In this document: piece by piece, positions 1 through 8,122 of the stretch
Layout of the letters: each line of letters starts with the position of its first letter
Position numbering within the stretch: position 1 is the stretch's first letter
DNA from: an uncultured bacterium
GTDB lineage: Bacteria > Hydrogenedentota > Hydrogenedentia > Hydrogenedentales > CAILVY01
Length of the DNA: 35,911 nucleotides
Direction: 5' to 3'
NCBI GenBank assembly: GCA_937951485.1
Contig: CALEDJ010000008.1
Span: forward strand, 1 to 35,911
The notes under the pieces: generated by a model
The model's database searches: none
What the model was told of the DNA's origin: nothing
What the model saw: the letters and a program-made list of their open reading frames with translations, nothing else
Position numbers and translations under genes: made by a program

Positions 1-145
1 AACTCATCGATAAATTACGATATTTACAGATAGAAATAGGCAGACATTGTACTTTCATTCAACTTTTAGGAGTTGAGCCTATGGTAGGGTAAATCTCACC
101 TATAGTGTTAAGTTTTGTTACGCAGATTCAACGCTTTTGGAGGCT
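1..145. other. AT-rich flank abutting a truncated gene
   Basis: This stretch is clearly richer in A and T than everything to its right and shows no convincing gene. It contains a small hairpin, CAACT-N7-AGTTG, around 60-76. The helicase-like reading frame on the minus strand reaches a stop at about 128, and the composition changes at roughly the same place, so this is probably a recombination or insertion junction. It could be the end of a mobile element whose body lies outside the window. No transposase or clear terminal repeat is visible, so that is only an inference. Confidence 0.4.
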
Positions 146-319
146 CTCGAGATCGTGCCGCGTCAGGGTGACCTTGCGGAACTGTTCCGATTGCATACCT
201 ACGAGACCGGCCACCCAAGTGTCGGGGCCGTTCGCGCGCACGGTCTCCACCCGCATCGGCTCGTTGAAGAGCGAGCCGGTGAGAATCTGGCCTTCGCGTA
301 GCAACTGCTTCTCACTCAT
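128..319 (-). pseudogene. N-terminal remnant of an SNF2-type helicase of a restriction/defence system
   Basis: The 63-residue product has the pattern LREGQILTGSLFNEPMRV followed by VTLTRHDLESL. This resembles, from memory, the extreme N-terminus of the large SNF2/DEAD helicases (often with DUF3883) found beside DNA methyltransferases in defence islands. Those proteins are usually around 1000 residues and continue into helicase motifs; here the frame stops after about 60 residues at the AT-rich junction. It lies 32 bp downstream of a truncated methyltransferase on the same strand, the order expected for such an operon. I read it as a non-functional remnant. Whether it is still expressed as a small peptide cannot be told. 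Confidence 0.5.
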
Positions 320-351
320 GTTGGCAACCTCTCCTGTGGACCTTGCGCGTC

Positions 352-714
352 CTATGCGTCCAGTCCCGCCAAACAGCGCATGCGGCAGACGTTCTCGTCG
401 GAACGCTGCACAAAGATGCTGCCGATCTCGGTGTTCTTCGTGCGCACGGCTTCGATGATGGTGCGTGGGTCAGTGCGCTCGTGGACGTGGAGCGAGACGG
501 TGGGGACTTCAAAGGAGGTGTGTTCGGCCTTGCCGGCCCAGACCAGTTGCGGGTCGAGGTGGGGGTCGTAGGCGTAGGTCTTCTTCCGCTCGCCGGCGTC
601 GGGGTCGGTTTCAGGCGTCACCAGTCCTACCGGCGGGTTGTTGGCGCGCTCTTTGTCCCGATGGTCGTAGGCTTCAATCGGGCGCTTGGTCTCGGTTTTC
701 TTTTTTCGCGCCAT
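352..714 (-). pseudogene. N-terminal remnant of a type III-like DNA methyltransferase
   Basis: The 120-residue product starts with a basic MARKKKTETKRP segment, then carries NNPPVGLVTPETDPDAG, YDPHLDPQLVWAGK and SLHVHERTDPRTIIEAV. This block is typical of the N-terminal extension of site-specific (Mod-like) DNA methyltransferases, where DPxLDPQLVWxGK precedes the catalytic domain. The catalytic motifs (DPPY, FxGxG) are absent: after the block the frame runs about 27 unrecognised residues and stops, against a normal length of several hundred residues. GGGAGC lies 4-9 nt before the ATG. The simplest reading is a deletion that removed most of the gene and joined it to other sequence just upstream of the helicase remnant. 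Confidence 0.55.
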
Positions 715-1068
715 GTAGTGCTCCCTTTGGACCGCATCAGGTTATGCGTTGGAACGCTGACAAGGATTGGAATGGCCCGCACCAGTATCGCATGCGTTGG
801 TGTTCTTTCAAGCGTGGTCGAGGGTATTGACTATGGGCCAAGGGCCTCCTCCAATTGCGGTTACAAGAACACAGAATGGAGCGCCTCAAATGGCCCGGAA
901 ACATTTTATCGAGGTGCGCCGCGTGTTGTCCAGCGTCCATGCCCTGTGCATTGCAACCTTTGTAAGAGGCCGGGCATAATAGCCTTATGGCGGTTCGCGG
1001 CTGGATATGGCCTTTTCTGCCCTTTCGCGGCAGCCGCTTCCATTGAATCACGAGAGGAGTCCATCGAG
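715..1068. other. Intergenic region upstream of the exbB operon
   Basis: There is no supported gene in these 354 bases. The region separates the minus-strand restriction-modification remnants from the plus-strand exbB cluster. It holds the upstream part of the methyltransferase remnant, a candidate promoter for exbB at 951-980, and GAGGAG about 11 bases ahead of the exbB start. An open frame runs through from 343, but it has no family resemblance until the ExbB signal sequence begins. Confidence 0.5.
951..980 (+). promoter_or_regulatory. Candidate sigma70-type promoter for exbB operon
   Basis: TTGCAA at 951-956 and CATAAT at 975-980 are separated by 18 bases. That gives a good -35/-10 pair, with a start site expected near 987 and a leader of about 80 bases before the exbB ATG at 1069. 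Only the sequence match supports it. Confidence 0.45.
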
Positions 1069-1818
1069 ATGCTTTGGCGTGAGCCACTCCTGCGGAAAAC
1101 ACCGTTAAAAGTGTTCTATATGTTGATTCTGGTTGGGTTGTTCTGTCTTGCGGGTCGGGCGGCGGCGCAGGAGGGCGTGCCGGGCGTCGTGGACCAGATG
1201 ACCGTCATGATGATGATTCGTCACGGCGGCGTCATCCTGTGGACCATCATGGCGTTGGGCTTTGTGGCCGTGGTGCTGGCGATCTATTTGCTGTTGACGG
1301 TGACGCCGGGGCGCGAAGTGCCCGCGTCGTTGCTGAAGCGCGCGCAGAGCCAGATACGCGCGGGCGATTTGCGCGGCGCGTTCCAGATGTGCCAGGGCCG
1401 CGATGAAATGATGGCGAACGTGCTGCGGGCGGGGCTGAAGATGGCGGGCCATGATCGTTACGTGATCCAGGAAGCGATGGAAAGCGAGGGTGAACGCGGC
1501 GCCACCGCTTTGTGGCAGAAGATATCGTATCTGAACAATATTGCGAGCATCGCGCCGTTGCTGGGGCTGCTGGGCACGGTATGGGGAATGATGCAGGCTT
1601 TCGGCGCGATTGCGTTCGACAGCGCCCAGGTGAAGGGCATCACGATGGCATCGAGCGTGGCCATGGCGATGGTCACCACCGCTGCGGGGCTGTTGCTGGC
1701 GATTCCCGCCATGGTCGTGTATTTTTACCTGCGCGCCAGGGTACTCAAGATTATCGCGACGGTCGAGGGGCAGGCGGGCGAATTTGTTGAGATGATCGCA
1801 AGGAGCCGCGTGGAATGA
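1069..1818 (+). CDS. exbB: ExbB/TolQ/MotA-family proton channel protein
   Basis: This 249-residue inner-membrane protein belongs to the ExbB/TolQ family, whose pentamers form a proton channel with ExbD/TolR dimers and energise TonB, TolA or related partners. Visible features are a signal-like hydrophobic N-terminus ending near AAAQ, a membrane segment around ILWTIMALGFVAVVLAIYL, a cytoplasmic helical stretch, and the family core ASIAPLLGLLGTVWGMMQAF followed by a last membrane segment rich in Thr and Ala (TTAAGLLLAIPAMVVYF). The frame is open from position 343. I chose 1069 because GAGGAG precedes it and the signal sequence starts there. The stop overlaps the start of exbD (ATGA), indicating translational coupling. 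Confidence 0.9.
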   Translation: MLWREPLLRKTPLKVFYMLILVGLFCLAGRAAAQEGVPGVVDQMTVMMMIRHGGVILWTIMALGFVAVVLAIYLLLTVTPGREVPASLLKRAQSQIRAGDLRGAFQMCQGRDEMMANVLRAGLKMAGHDRYVIQEAMESEGERGATALWQKISYLNNIASIAPLLGLLGTVWGMMQAFGAIAFDSAQVKGITMASSVAMAMVTTAAGLLLAIPAMVVYFYLRARVLKIIATVEGQAGEFVEMIARSRVE

Positions 1819-2246
1819 GATTCGGACGGCACTATCAGGAGGACGCGGGGACCATTCAGATGGCCCCGCTGATTGATATTGTGTTCCTTACACTGGTCTT
1901 TTTCATGACCACGACGGTCTATTCCACGCTGGAGAGCGAAGTGGACATCACCTTGCCCACGGCGGAAAGCGCCGTGCCCTCTGAGCGGGTTCAGGGCGAG
2001 ATTTTCATCAATATCCGCGCCGACGGCGCGATCGTAGTGAACGACCGGGTATTGTCTCTGGACGAGTTGCAGCAGGTCCTGAACCGGGTGGCGGAGTTCT
2101 TCCCCGGCGGCGCGGTCATTATCCGGGGTGACCGGGACGCCTTGCTGGGCCGCGCGATTCAGGTCCTGGACTGTTGCCGAAAAGCCGACATCCAAAACGT
2201 GTCGTTCGCGGCCTTGAAGGAAGAAGTGGTTTCGTCCACGCCATAG
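1815..2246 (+). CDS. exbD: ExbD/TolR-family biopolymer transport protein
   Basis: The 143-residue product is a single-pass inner-membrane protein with a periplasmic domain, partner of ExbB in the proton-driven motor. The short cytoplasmic N-terminus leads into MAPLIDIVFLTLVFFMTT, where Asp21 is the conserved proton-carrying residue of the family. The rest (VDITLPTA, IFINIRADGAIVVND, VIIRGDRDALLGRAIQVLD) matches the ExbD/TolR periplasmic fold. It overlaps exbB by 4 bases. The downstream TPR and VWA genes continue on the same strand, so this pair probably energises an envelope complex containing them. No TonB-dependent receptor is encoded in the window. Confidence 0.9.
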   Translation: MRFGRHYQEDAGTIQMAPLIDIVFLTLVFFMTTTVYSTLESEVDITLPTAESAVPSERVQGEIFINIRADGAIVVNDRVLSLDELQQVLNRVAEFFPGGAVIIRGDRDALLGRAIQVLDCCRKADIQNVSFAALKEEVVSSTP

Positions 2247-2280
2247 TTCGGCTGATCAGGACGCCGTCATGGAGAACAGC

Positions 2281-4614
2281 ATGCGCACGATATGGCATTA
2301 CATTGGAGTTGCGGCGCTGGCCTGCGGGGGCGCGTGGGCAGTGGACACGCCGGAACAGGCCCAACTCGATTTCGCCAACGGTCTGTTTCATCGCGGCTTT
2401 CTCGCCGAGGCTGTTGAGGAATATGAACGATACATTGCAGATTACCCGGCCGGCGCCGATCTGCCGACGGCGCATTACCGGCTGGGCGAAGCGGCCTATG
2501 CCGTCCGGCAATACGAAAAGGCGCTGGCAGCCTTTGACCATGTGCTGAATCTTCCCGTGGACGACGCGATGCGTCGTCAGGCCGCCTTGAGTCGCGCGGA
2601 GACCCTGTACTTTCTGAAGCGCTTGGAAGAAGCGGAAGCGGCGCTGGAACCGATGGCGGCCGCGGAACAGCCGCCGGAAATCCGGGGGCGGGCGCTATAC
2701 TATCTGGGAAAGACACGCCACGACAGGGGTGATCCAGGCGGCGCGATGCAGGTCCTCAAGACACTGACGGATGCCTTCCCCGACAGCCCTCTTGCCCCCT
2801 ATGCGAGATATCAAATCGCCTTCGCGCTTCTTGACCGGAATGATCTGGAGGGTGCGGCCATCGAGTTCTCGGCCGTGGCCAATTCCGACGCGGATGCCGC
2901 GCTGCGCATGGAATGCCGCTACCGCGCCGCGGAGACCTATGACAAACTGGGTTGGTACAGCGCCGCCGTCGGCGCGTATGAACAGTTGCGCAAGGAGTTT
3001 CCGGAAAGCGACTACGCGCGCCGTGCGGAATACGGCTATATCTGGGCCTTGTATCACGAGGGCAAATTCGCGGAGGCCGTCGCCGCCGTGGAATCTTTTG
3101 TGGCGGAGCATCCGGATACGCCGTACCTCATCGCCCTGAAATATATTCAGGCGAACTGTCTCCAGGATCAGGCCCGCTATGACGATGCGCTCGCCATTTA
3201 CGCCCTGATCCGCGAGCAGAAAGGGGCGGGCGATTTCGCAGTGCGCGCCCAGTTCAAGTCTGCGTGGGCGCACTATCTGAAAGGCGATATCGCGGCGGCC
3301 AGGAATGAGGTGACCAGTTTTCTGCAGACATACAAGGATTCCCCCCTGGTCGGCGACAGCGCGTTTCTGCTTGGCATGATCCTGGTGGCGGAGGGGAACT
3401 ATGAAGACGCTTATCAGGAGTTCCACCTGGTCTCGGAAAAATACCCCGATAGCGAATTTGGCGCAGAGTCCTTCTTCAAGGCTGCCGAATGCCTGGCGCA
3501 ATTGGGCCTGACGGACCAGGCGGCGCAACGTTTCGAAGCGTTCGTGAAGCGATACCCAGACAATCCCCTGGCGGAACAAGCCATGCGCCGCGCCGGCGAC
3601 GCCCTGTTCCGCGCGGCGGATTTTGAAGATGCGGTGGCGAAGTACAAGGCCATTCTGGAAAGTTCTGTGGACGCCACCGTGGAACAGGATACGCTGTATC
3701 GGCTCGCGATCACATACCACAACATGAAAAATTTTGAAGCGAGCGCCGACACCTTTCGGCAATTGCTGGAAAAATATCCTGAAACGCCCCATAAGGCGGA
3801 GGCGCTGTTCCGTATCGCCGAGCACCAGTTGCGCGATCAGCGCGACGCAATTCAGGCCATGGAATCTTATCAGGCGGCGCTGGACGCGGAACCGGCCGGC
3901 GAATTTGCGGGACTTGCCCTTCGCGGCCTGGCCCTCGCGCGCTATGAGCAGAACGATTTGGACATGGCTGCGGACCTCTTCTATCGCGTCGTGACGGAGC
4001 ACCCCGCGATTGCGCTGAACGAAGAGACCTATCTCTGGATGGGCCAGTACTTCTACGATAAGGGCGCCTGGGATGCCGCCGTGAAAACGCTGGAATCCTT
4101 TCTGGATCGGACGCCCGCCTATCCTTATCCGGAGCAAGTGCGCTTCTTGATTGCCGAATGCGCCGAAAAGGCAGGCAATCCCCATGAGGCCCTCAAGCGC
4201 TATGCGGCGGTGGTGGAATCGGCCCCGGCCACGACGCGGGCCGTCGAGGCGAAGTACCGAATGGCGCGTATCCATGAATCACTGCAGGAACCGGACAAAG
4301 CGTTGGCCCTCTACGAAGCGGCGGCCAACACCAACACCGGCGATGTGGCGGCGCGGGCGCGCTTTCGCCTGGGTGAACTGATGGAAGAAGCGGGTGAGTA
4401 TGACAAGGCAGCCCGCAATTACATGCGCGTCGCCATTCTCTTCCTGCATCCTGAATTGTCGCCGGACGCTCTGTGGCGCGCGGCGCAATGCTTTGAAAAA
4501 GCGGGCAACGCAGAACAGGCGCGCAAGGCCTATGCCGAACTTATCGCGGACTATCCCGACAACGTCCGCGCGGCGTCCGCGCGGGAAGCGCTGGAAAAAC
4601 TGGAGCAGGGGTGA
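2281..4614 (+). CDS. Large exported tetratricopeptide-repeat protein
   Basis: About 777 residues. A signal peptide (MRTIWHYIGVAALAC, cleavage likely after AWA) is followed almost entirely by TPR units. Recurrent elements are YxxGExxYxxxxYExAxxAF and YPxSxxAxxAxxRxA, as in YbgF/BamD-type envelope TPR proteins; I estimate more than a dozen repeats. No enzymatic motif is seen, so a scaffold or periplasmic interaction role is likely. The start at 2281 has GGAG six bases upstream and begins directly with the signal peptide; an in-frame ATG at 2269 would add MENS. It sits 34 bases after exbD and 42 before the VWA gene. The TPR assignment is secure; the partners are inferred from position. Confidence 0.85.
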   Translation: MRTIWHYIGVAALACGGAWAVDTPEQAQLDFANGLFHRGFLAEAVEEYERYIADYPAGADLPTAHYRLGEAAYAVRQYEKALAAFDHVLNLPVDDAMRRQAALSRAETLYFLKRLEEAEAALEPMAAAEQPPEIRGRALYYLGKTRHDRGDPGGAMQVLKTLTDAFPDSPLAPYARYQIAFALLDRNDLEGAAIEFSAVANSDADAALRMECRYRAAETYDKLGWYSAAVGAYEQLRKEFPESDYARRAEYGYIWALYHEGKFAEAVAAVESFVAEHPDTPYLIALKYIQANCLQDQARYDDALAIYALIREQKGAGDFAVRAQFKSAWAHYLKGDIAAARNEVTSFLQTYKDSPLVGDSAFLLGMILVAEGNYEDAYQEFHLVSEKYPDSEFGAESFFKAAECLAQLGLTDQAAQRFEAFVKRYPDNPLAEQAMRRAGDALFRAADFEDAVAKYKAILESSVDATVEQDTLYRLAITYHNMKNFEASADTFRQLLEKYPETPHKAEALFRIAEHQLRDQRDAIQAMESYQAALDAEPAGEFAGLALRGLALARYEQNDLDMAADLFYRVVTEHPAIALNEETYLWMGQYFYDKGAWDAAVKTLESFLDRTPAYPYPEQVRFLIAECAEKAGNPHEALKRYAAVVESAPATTRAVEAKYRMARIHESLQEPDKALALYEAAANTNTGDVAARARFRLGELMEEAGEYDKAARNYMRVAILFLHPELSPDALWRAAQCFEKAGNAEQARKAYAELIADYPDNVRAASAREALEKLEQG

Positions 4615-4656
4615 TCCCCGGCGCGGATTGCGCCTGCCCGATACGGTTGTGTTCGC

Positions 4657-6432
4657 ATGATGCTGAGTAAACGCATGCTATTTCTCGTCAGCGTAGCGAT
4701 GGCTGCGATGATCTACGCCGCGTTTTTCGCGGTGGCGCCTCGCGTCACCCTTTTCCGGCCCATGCGAACGGCCGATGCGTTGATGGATCGTTTCCGTATC
4801 CAAATCCGTGATGCAGATGAACCGCAGACCGGCGCGCCCGGCGCGCCGGGAACGGAAGGCGGGCGGCTTCCCGCGTCGCGACCCGGCGCCGTGAGCGACT
4901 TGACTGCGCGCGGCGAGGAAGCCGTGCAGCCGGATGCGGATGGGCCGGAACGACCGGTTGAAGTGCCCGCCATCCGAAGGCGCGTCGCTGCAGACGCGCT
5001 TCCACGCGAACATGACCTCCGGGCGGATGAGAACGCATTGCGTAAGGCCGATGCGAGGATTCTGGAGATTGCGCAGGAAACCGCCCGCCGCGAAATTCAG
5101 GTTGCGCGCCGCCTTGTACGCCCCAGTCCGGACCGTCTTTTGGACACGGACGAACTGCCTGTCCTCCGGATGCCGCGCGCCGACGAACCCATCCCCCTGG
5201 TGACAGAGGGAGACGATGCGCTCCTGTTCCGCCGCTGGGATGCGGGACGCGCAGGCGCGGATGCCGGCGGGGCAACGGTTTTATGGGGTCCGGGCGGCGC
5301 GCCGCCGCAGCCTGCAACGCTGACCCAGCCACTACCTTTGCCGGAACCCCCGATTACCCCCGATGCACCGCGTGCAAAAGAACAGGAGGAAGCCCGGCAG
5401 GAAAGTCCATACCTGTTCATGGATGAACTGGTTACGATGCAAATGGATGTCTATCAACCTGCGGGCGAGGCGGGGTATTTCCGATTACGCATTGATCCGC
5501 GTGCCGACGTTGCGCTGTCACCCCTGCCCAAAGATGTCACCTTTGTGGTGGATGCCTCCGGAAGCATCACCCAATCGAAACTTATGATCACTGCACGCGG
5601 ATTGGCCGCAGCGCTCGACGCCCTCCGCGCCGAGGACCGGTTCAATATCGTGGTGTTTCGCGACACCACGACGAGTTTTCAGCCCGACCTCGTGCCGGCC
5701 ACGGCGGAATATAAGGAGGCCGCGCGCGCATTTCTCGGCGAAATACAGGCGCGTGGTGAAACGGACATTTATAAGGCGATTCTGCCCGTGGTCCAGCAAA
5801 CGCCCCGTCCCGGTCTGCCGAATATCGTGGTCGTGATCACCGATGGACATCCCACCGTAGGCGTGCGCGACACGCGCCTCATCATCAACGGCCTCACTGC
5901 GGACAACGCCCGGCGCAACAGTGTCTTCGCGTTCGGCGGGGGGCCGACAGTCAACCGCTATATGATGGACCTGCTAGCCTATCGCAACAAAGGCGAGGCG
6001 CATGTCGCGGCAAATGTGAACGAAATCGAAAAAGAACTTCCCGCGTTTTTCAGCCGCCTGCGAGACCCCATTCTGACGGCAATCTCCGCCGACTTCGGCC
6101 GTATTGACAAGAGCAACGTGTTCCCGCAGGAAATACCGGATTTCTTCCTGGGCAGAGCGGTGACCGTATACGGACGGTTTGAACCCGACCAGCACGCGGA
6201 ATTTGTCATGCGATTGACCGGTCTGGCAGGGGACCAACGCAAGGAAATGGTCTTTCGCGCCGATCTTCGACGGGCCAGGAGCGAAGGAAGGGAGATCGCG
6301 CGCGAATGGGCCTTCCAAAAGGCCTACGCCATCATCGGCCAAATCTCCCGCGACGGGGAACTCCCCGAATTGCTCACCCAGTTGCGCGAACTGAAAGCCA
6401 AATACGGCGTAAGCACGAGTTATGACGAATGA
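4657..6432 (+). CDS. Membrane-anchored von Willebrand factor A domain protein
   Basis: The 591-residue product has one N-terminal membrane segment (about residues 7-27), a long charged and proline-rich linker (about 40-250; for example PLPLPEPPITPDAP), then a VWA domain. The MIDAS metal site is intact: DASGS at 299-303 after VTFVV, the GETD Thr further on, and a VVVITDGHPT strand. The C-terminal part resembles the inter-alpha-trypsin-inhibitor type of bacterial VWA protein. It probably binds a protein partner in the periplasm. The topology (one N-terminal anchor plus an extended periplasmic Pro-rich region) recalls TonB/TolA, and the gene follows exbB-exbD-TPR, which makes an energised VWA partner plausible but unproven. 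No strong ribosome-binding site precedes the ATGATG start. The 3' end overlaps the kinase gene by 11 bases. Confidence 0.82.
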   Translation: MMLSKRMLFLVSVAMAAMIYAAFFAVAPRVTLFRPMRTADALMDRFRIQIRDADEPQTGAPGAPGTEGGRLPASRPGAVSDLTARGEEAVQPDADGPERPVEVPAIRRRVAADALPREHDLRADENALRKADARILEIAQETARREIQVARRLVRPSPDRLLDTDELPVLRMPRADEPIPLVTEGDDALLFRRWDAGRAGADAGGATVLWGPGGAPPQPATLTQPLPLPEPPITPDAPRAKEQEEARQESPYLFMDELVTMQMDVYQPAGEAGYFRLRIDPRADVALSPLPKDVTFVVDASGSITQSKLMITARGLAAALDALRAEDRFNIVVFRDTTTSFQPDLVPATAEYKEAARAFLGEIQARGETDIYKAILPVVQQTPRPGLPNIVVVITDGHPTVGVRDTRLIINGLTADNARRNSVFAFGGGPTVNRYMMDLLAYRNKGEAHVAANVNEIEKELPAFFSRLRDPILTAISADFGRIDKSNVFPQEIPDFFLGRAVTVYGRFEPDQHAEFVMRLTGLAGDQRKEMVFRADLRRARSEGREIAREWAFQKAYAIIGQISRDGELPELLTQLRELKAKYGVSTSYDE

Positions 6433-8122
6433 CACGTTTCCGGCATGGCCAATTCCTGCGCTGAAATGGCGGCGTGCGCTGGAACCGCCCATCGCTGATA
6501 CAGTGCGACAGTGCCTTGCCCGGGTTTATGGGGACAATCAAGAGGAACTGCGACGCCGGACAGCGCTTATTCAAAAAGTCTTGACCCGCTTCGTGGAACA
6601 TTTCGGTGACGCGCCGGTGCGCATTTTCCGAGCGCCGGGCCGCATCAATCTGCGCGGGATGCACGTGGACACCCACGGCGGCTATCTGAACTTGATGACC
6701 CATCAGCGCGAGGTGGTGGCCGTTATGGCGCCGGCGGAATCGGGGCGCTGCGTGTTTGTCAACACGGACCCTGCGTTTATAGAGGTTTCCTTTTCCTTCG
6801 AAGAGACACGCCCGCCGGAATATGACACGTGGCTGGATTTTATCACCGATCCGCAAACCGTTCGGCAAGTGGCATTGCGCAAAGGCGATTGGAGCAATTA
6901 TCTGCGGGGCACGGTCATTCGCGCGCGGCGTGAACTTGGCTCCCGGCCTTTCGGCGGCATTCGCTGTGTTATCGGCAGTGATGTGCCGCGTGGCGCGGCC
7001 TTGAGTTCCTCGCATGCGCTGTGCCTGGCCGTGCTCCTGGGCGTTCTGCATATCCACAGCGCGGACATGGACGCGACTCGGCGCATTCTGGCGGTGCGCG
7101 ACGCGGAATGGTACACGGGCGCGCGGACTGGCGTCAGCGATCAGGCGGCAATGGTTTTGGGACGGCGCGGCATGCTGGTGAATGCGGCTCTTCTTGCGGA
7201 CGACCTCGATCTCTCCGGCGTGCAGCGGATACCGTTCCCCGATATGTTGCGCGTACTGGTGATTGATTCCCACACAAGCCGCAACCTCAGCGGAGCGCAA
7301 CTGTCCGCGTATGCCGCCAACCGTTTCGCCTACAGCATGGCCTTGGAGATTCTGCGTCAGGAACTGTTGTCAATGGGCATTGCGCCGGATTGCGTAGCGG
7401 CGATGGATCGCCTTTCTCGCATTGACGCCGATGCCTTGGGCGGACCGCACAGCATCGTTCAATTGCTGCGTCGAATACCTGTATCCCTCTCACCGGAAGA
7501 ACTTCGGGATCGCTATCAGATCGCCGATTTCGACGAAATATATGCGCGATATTTCGGCGGTGTCCCCCCGGCGCATCGCCCGACTTGCATCAACCTTCGC
7601 GGTCCGCTGCTTTTCGGTTTGGCGGAGTCCGATCGCGCGCGGCGATTTGCGCAGGCCTTGAAATCAGAAGATTATACCCTGGCGGGCCGTCTGATGAATG
7701 TCGGACACGACGGCGACCGCGTCGTTGATGCGGAGGGCAGCCCCTTTCGACGCGACGTGGGTGACAAAGTCCTGGACGCCATGGAACAAGGCGACCTTCC
7801 CCTTGCCTTTTGGCCGGGCGATTACGGCGCGAGTAGTCCGGTCCTTGACGCCCTGGTTGATTCGGCCAATGCGGCCGGGGCCCTCGGCGCATCGCTGACG
7901 GGGGCGGGCATCGCCGGAGTGGTGCTGGCGTTATGTCGCGCTGAAGACGCAGACCATATTGCGGAAGCGGTGCGCGCAACCATGGCGACAGAACACTACG
8001 CGGCGCTCGCGCGCCGCGATGCGCCGCTCGATGCGGGGGAACTCGCGGAGACGGTGGTGGTGAACTGCGCGCCGGAAGGCGCGGGAGAACTGCGCATCAA
8101 TGATGCGCCAGGTGATCTTTGA
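6422..8122 (+). CDS. GHMP-family kinase, galactokinase-like
   Basis: A GHMP-superfamily sugar kinase of 566 residues, considerably longer than ordinary galactokinase (about 380-400). All three superfamily motifs are visible: APGRINLRGMHVD at 71-83 (galactokinase signature region), the ATP-binding GSDVPRGAALSSSHA near 190-205, and GASLTGAGIAG near 486-496. In true galactokinases the first motif reads GRxNLIGEHxDY; here the Glu that helps bind galactose is Met80, and DY is replaced by DTHGG. The phosphate-acceptor sugar is therefore probably not galactose. The start overlaps the VWA gene, so it is likely co-transcribed with exbBD-TPR-VWA, and its end overlaps the convergent aminotransferase gene by 26 bases. 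Superfamily is certain, substrate unknown. Confidence 0.85.
   Translation: MTNDTFPAWPIPALKWRRALEPPIADTVRQCLARVYGDNQEELRRRTALIQKVLTRFVEHFGDAPVRIFRAPGRINLRGMHVDTHGGYLNLMTHQREVVAVMAPAESGRCVFVNTDPAFIEVSFSFEETRPPEYDTWLDFITDPQTVRQVALRKGDWSNYLRGTVIRARRELGSRPFGGIRCVIGSDVPRGAALSSSHALCLAVLLGVLHIHSADMDATRRILAVRDAEWYTGARTGVSDQAAMVLGRRGMLVNAALLADDLDLSGVQRIPFPDMLRVLVIDSHTSRNLSGAQLSAYAANRFAYSMALEILRQELLSMGIAPDCVAAMDRLSRIDADALGGPHSIVQLLRRIPVSLSPEELRDRYQIADFDEIYARYFGGVPPAHRPTCINLRGPLLFGLAESDRARRFAQALKSEDYTLAGRLMNVGHDGDRVVDAEGSPFRRDVGDKVLDAMEQGDLPLAFWPGDYGASSPVLDALVDSANAAGALGASLTGAGIAGVVLALCRAEDADHIAEAVRATMATEHYAALARRDAPLDAGELAETVVVNCAPEGAGELRINDAPGDL

Noticed and set aside
1-130. A defined insertion sequence at the left edge
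   Set aside because: Only AT-richness and one small hairpin are visible; no transposase, target duplication or paired terminal repeat.
343-1068. Upstream extension of the exbB frame
   Set aside because: It runs antisense over the methyltransferase remnant, shows no family similarity, and a good ribosome-binding site plus signal sequence mark the start at 1069.
2695-4275. Long minus-strand frame opposite the TPR gene
   Set aside because: Shadow of a high-GC coding region; no domain, no ribosome-binding site, and the plus strand encodes clear TPRs.
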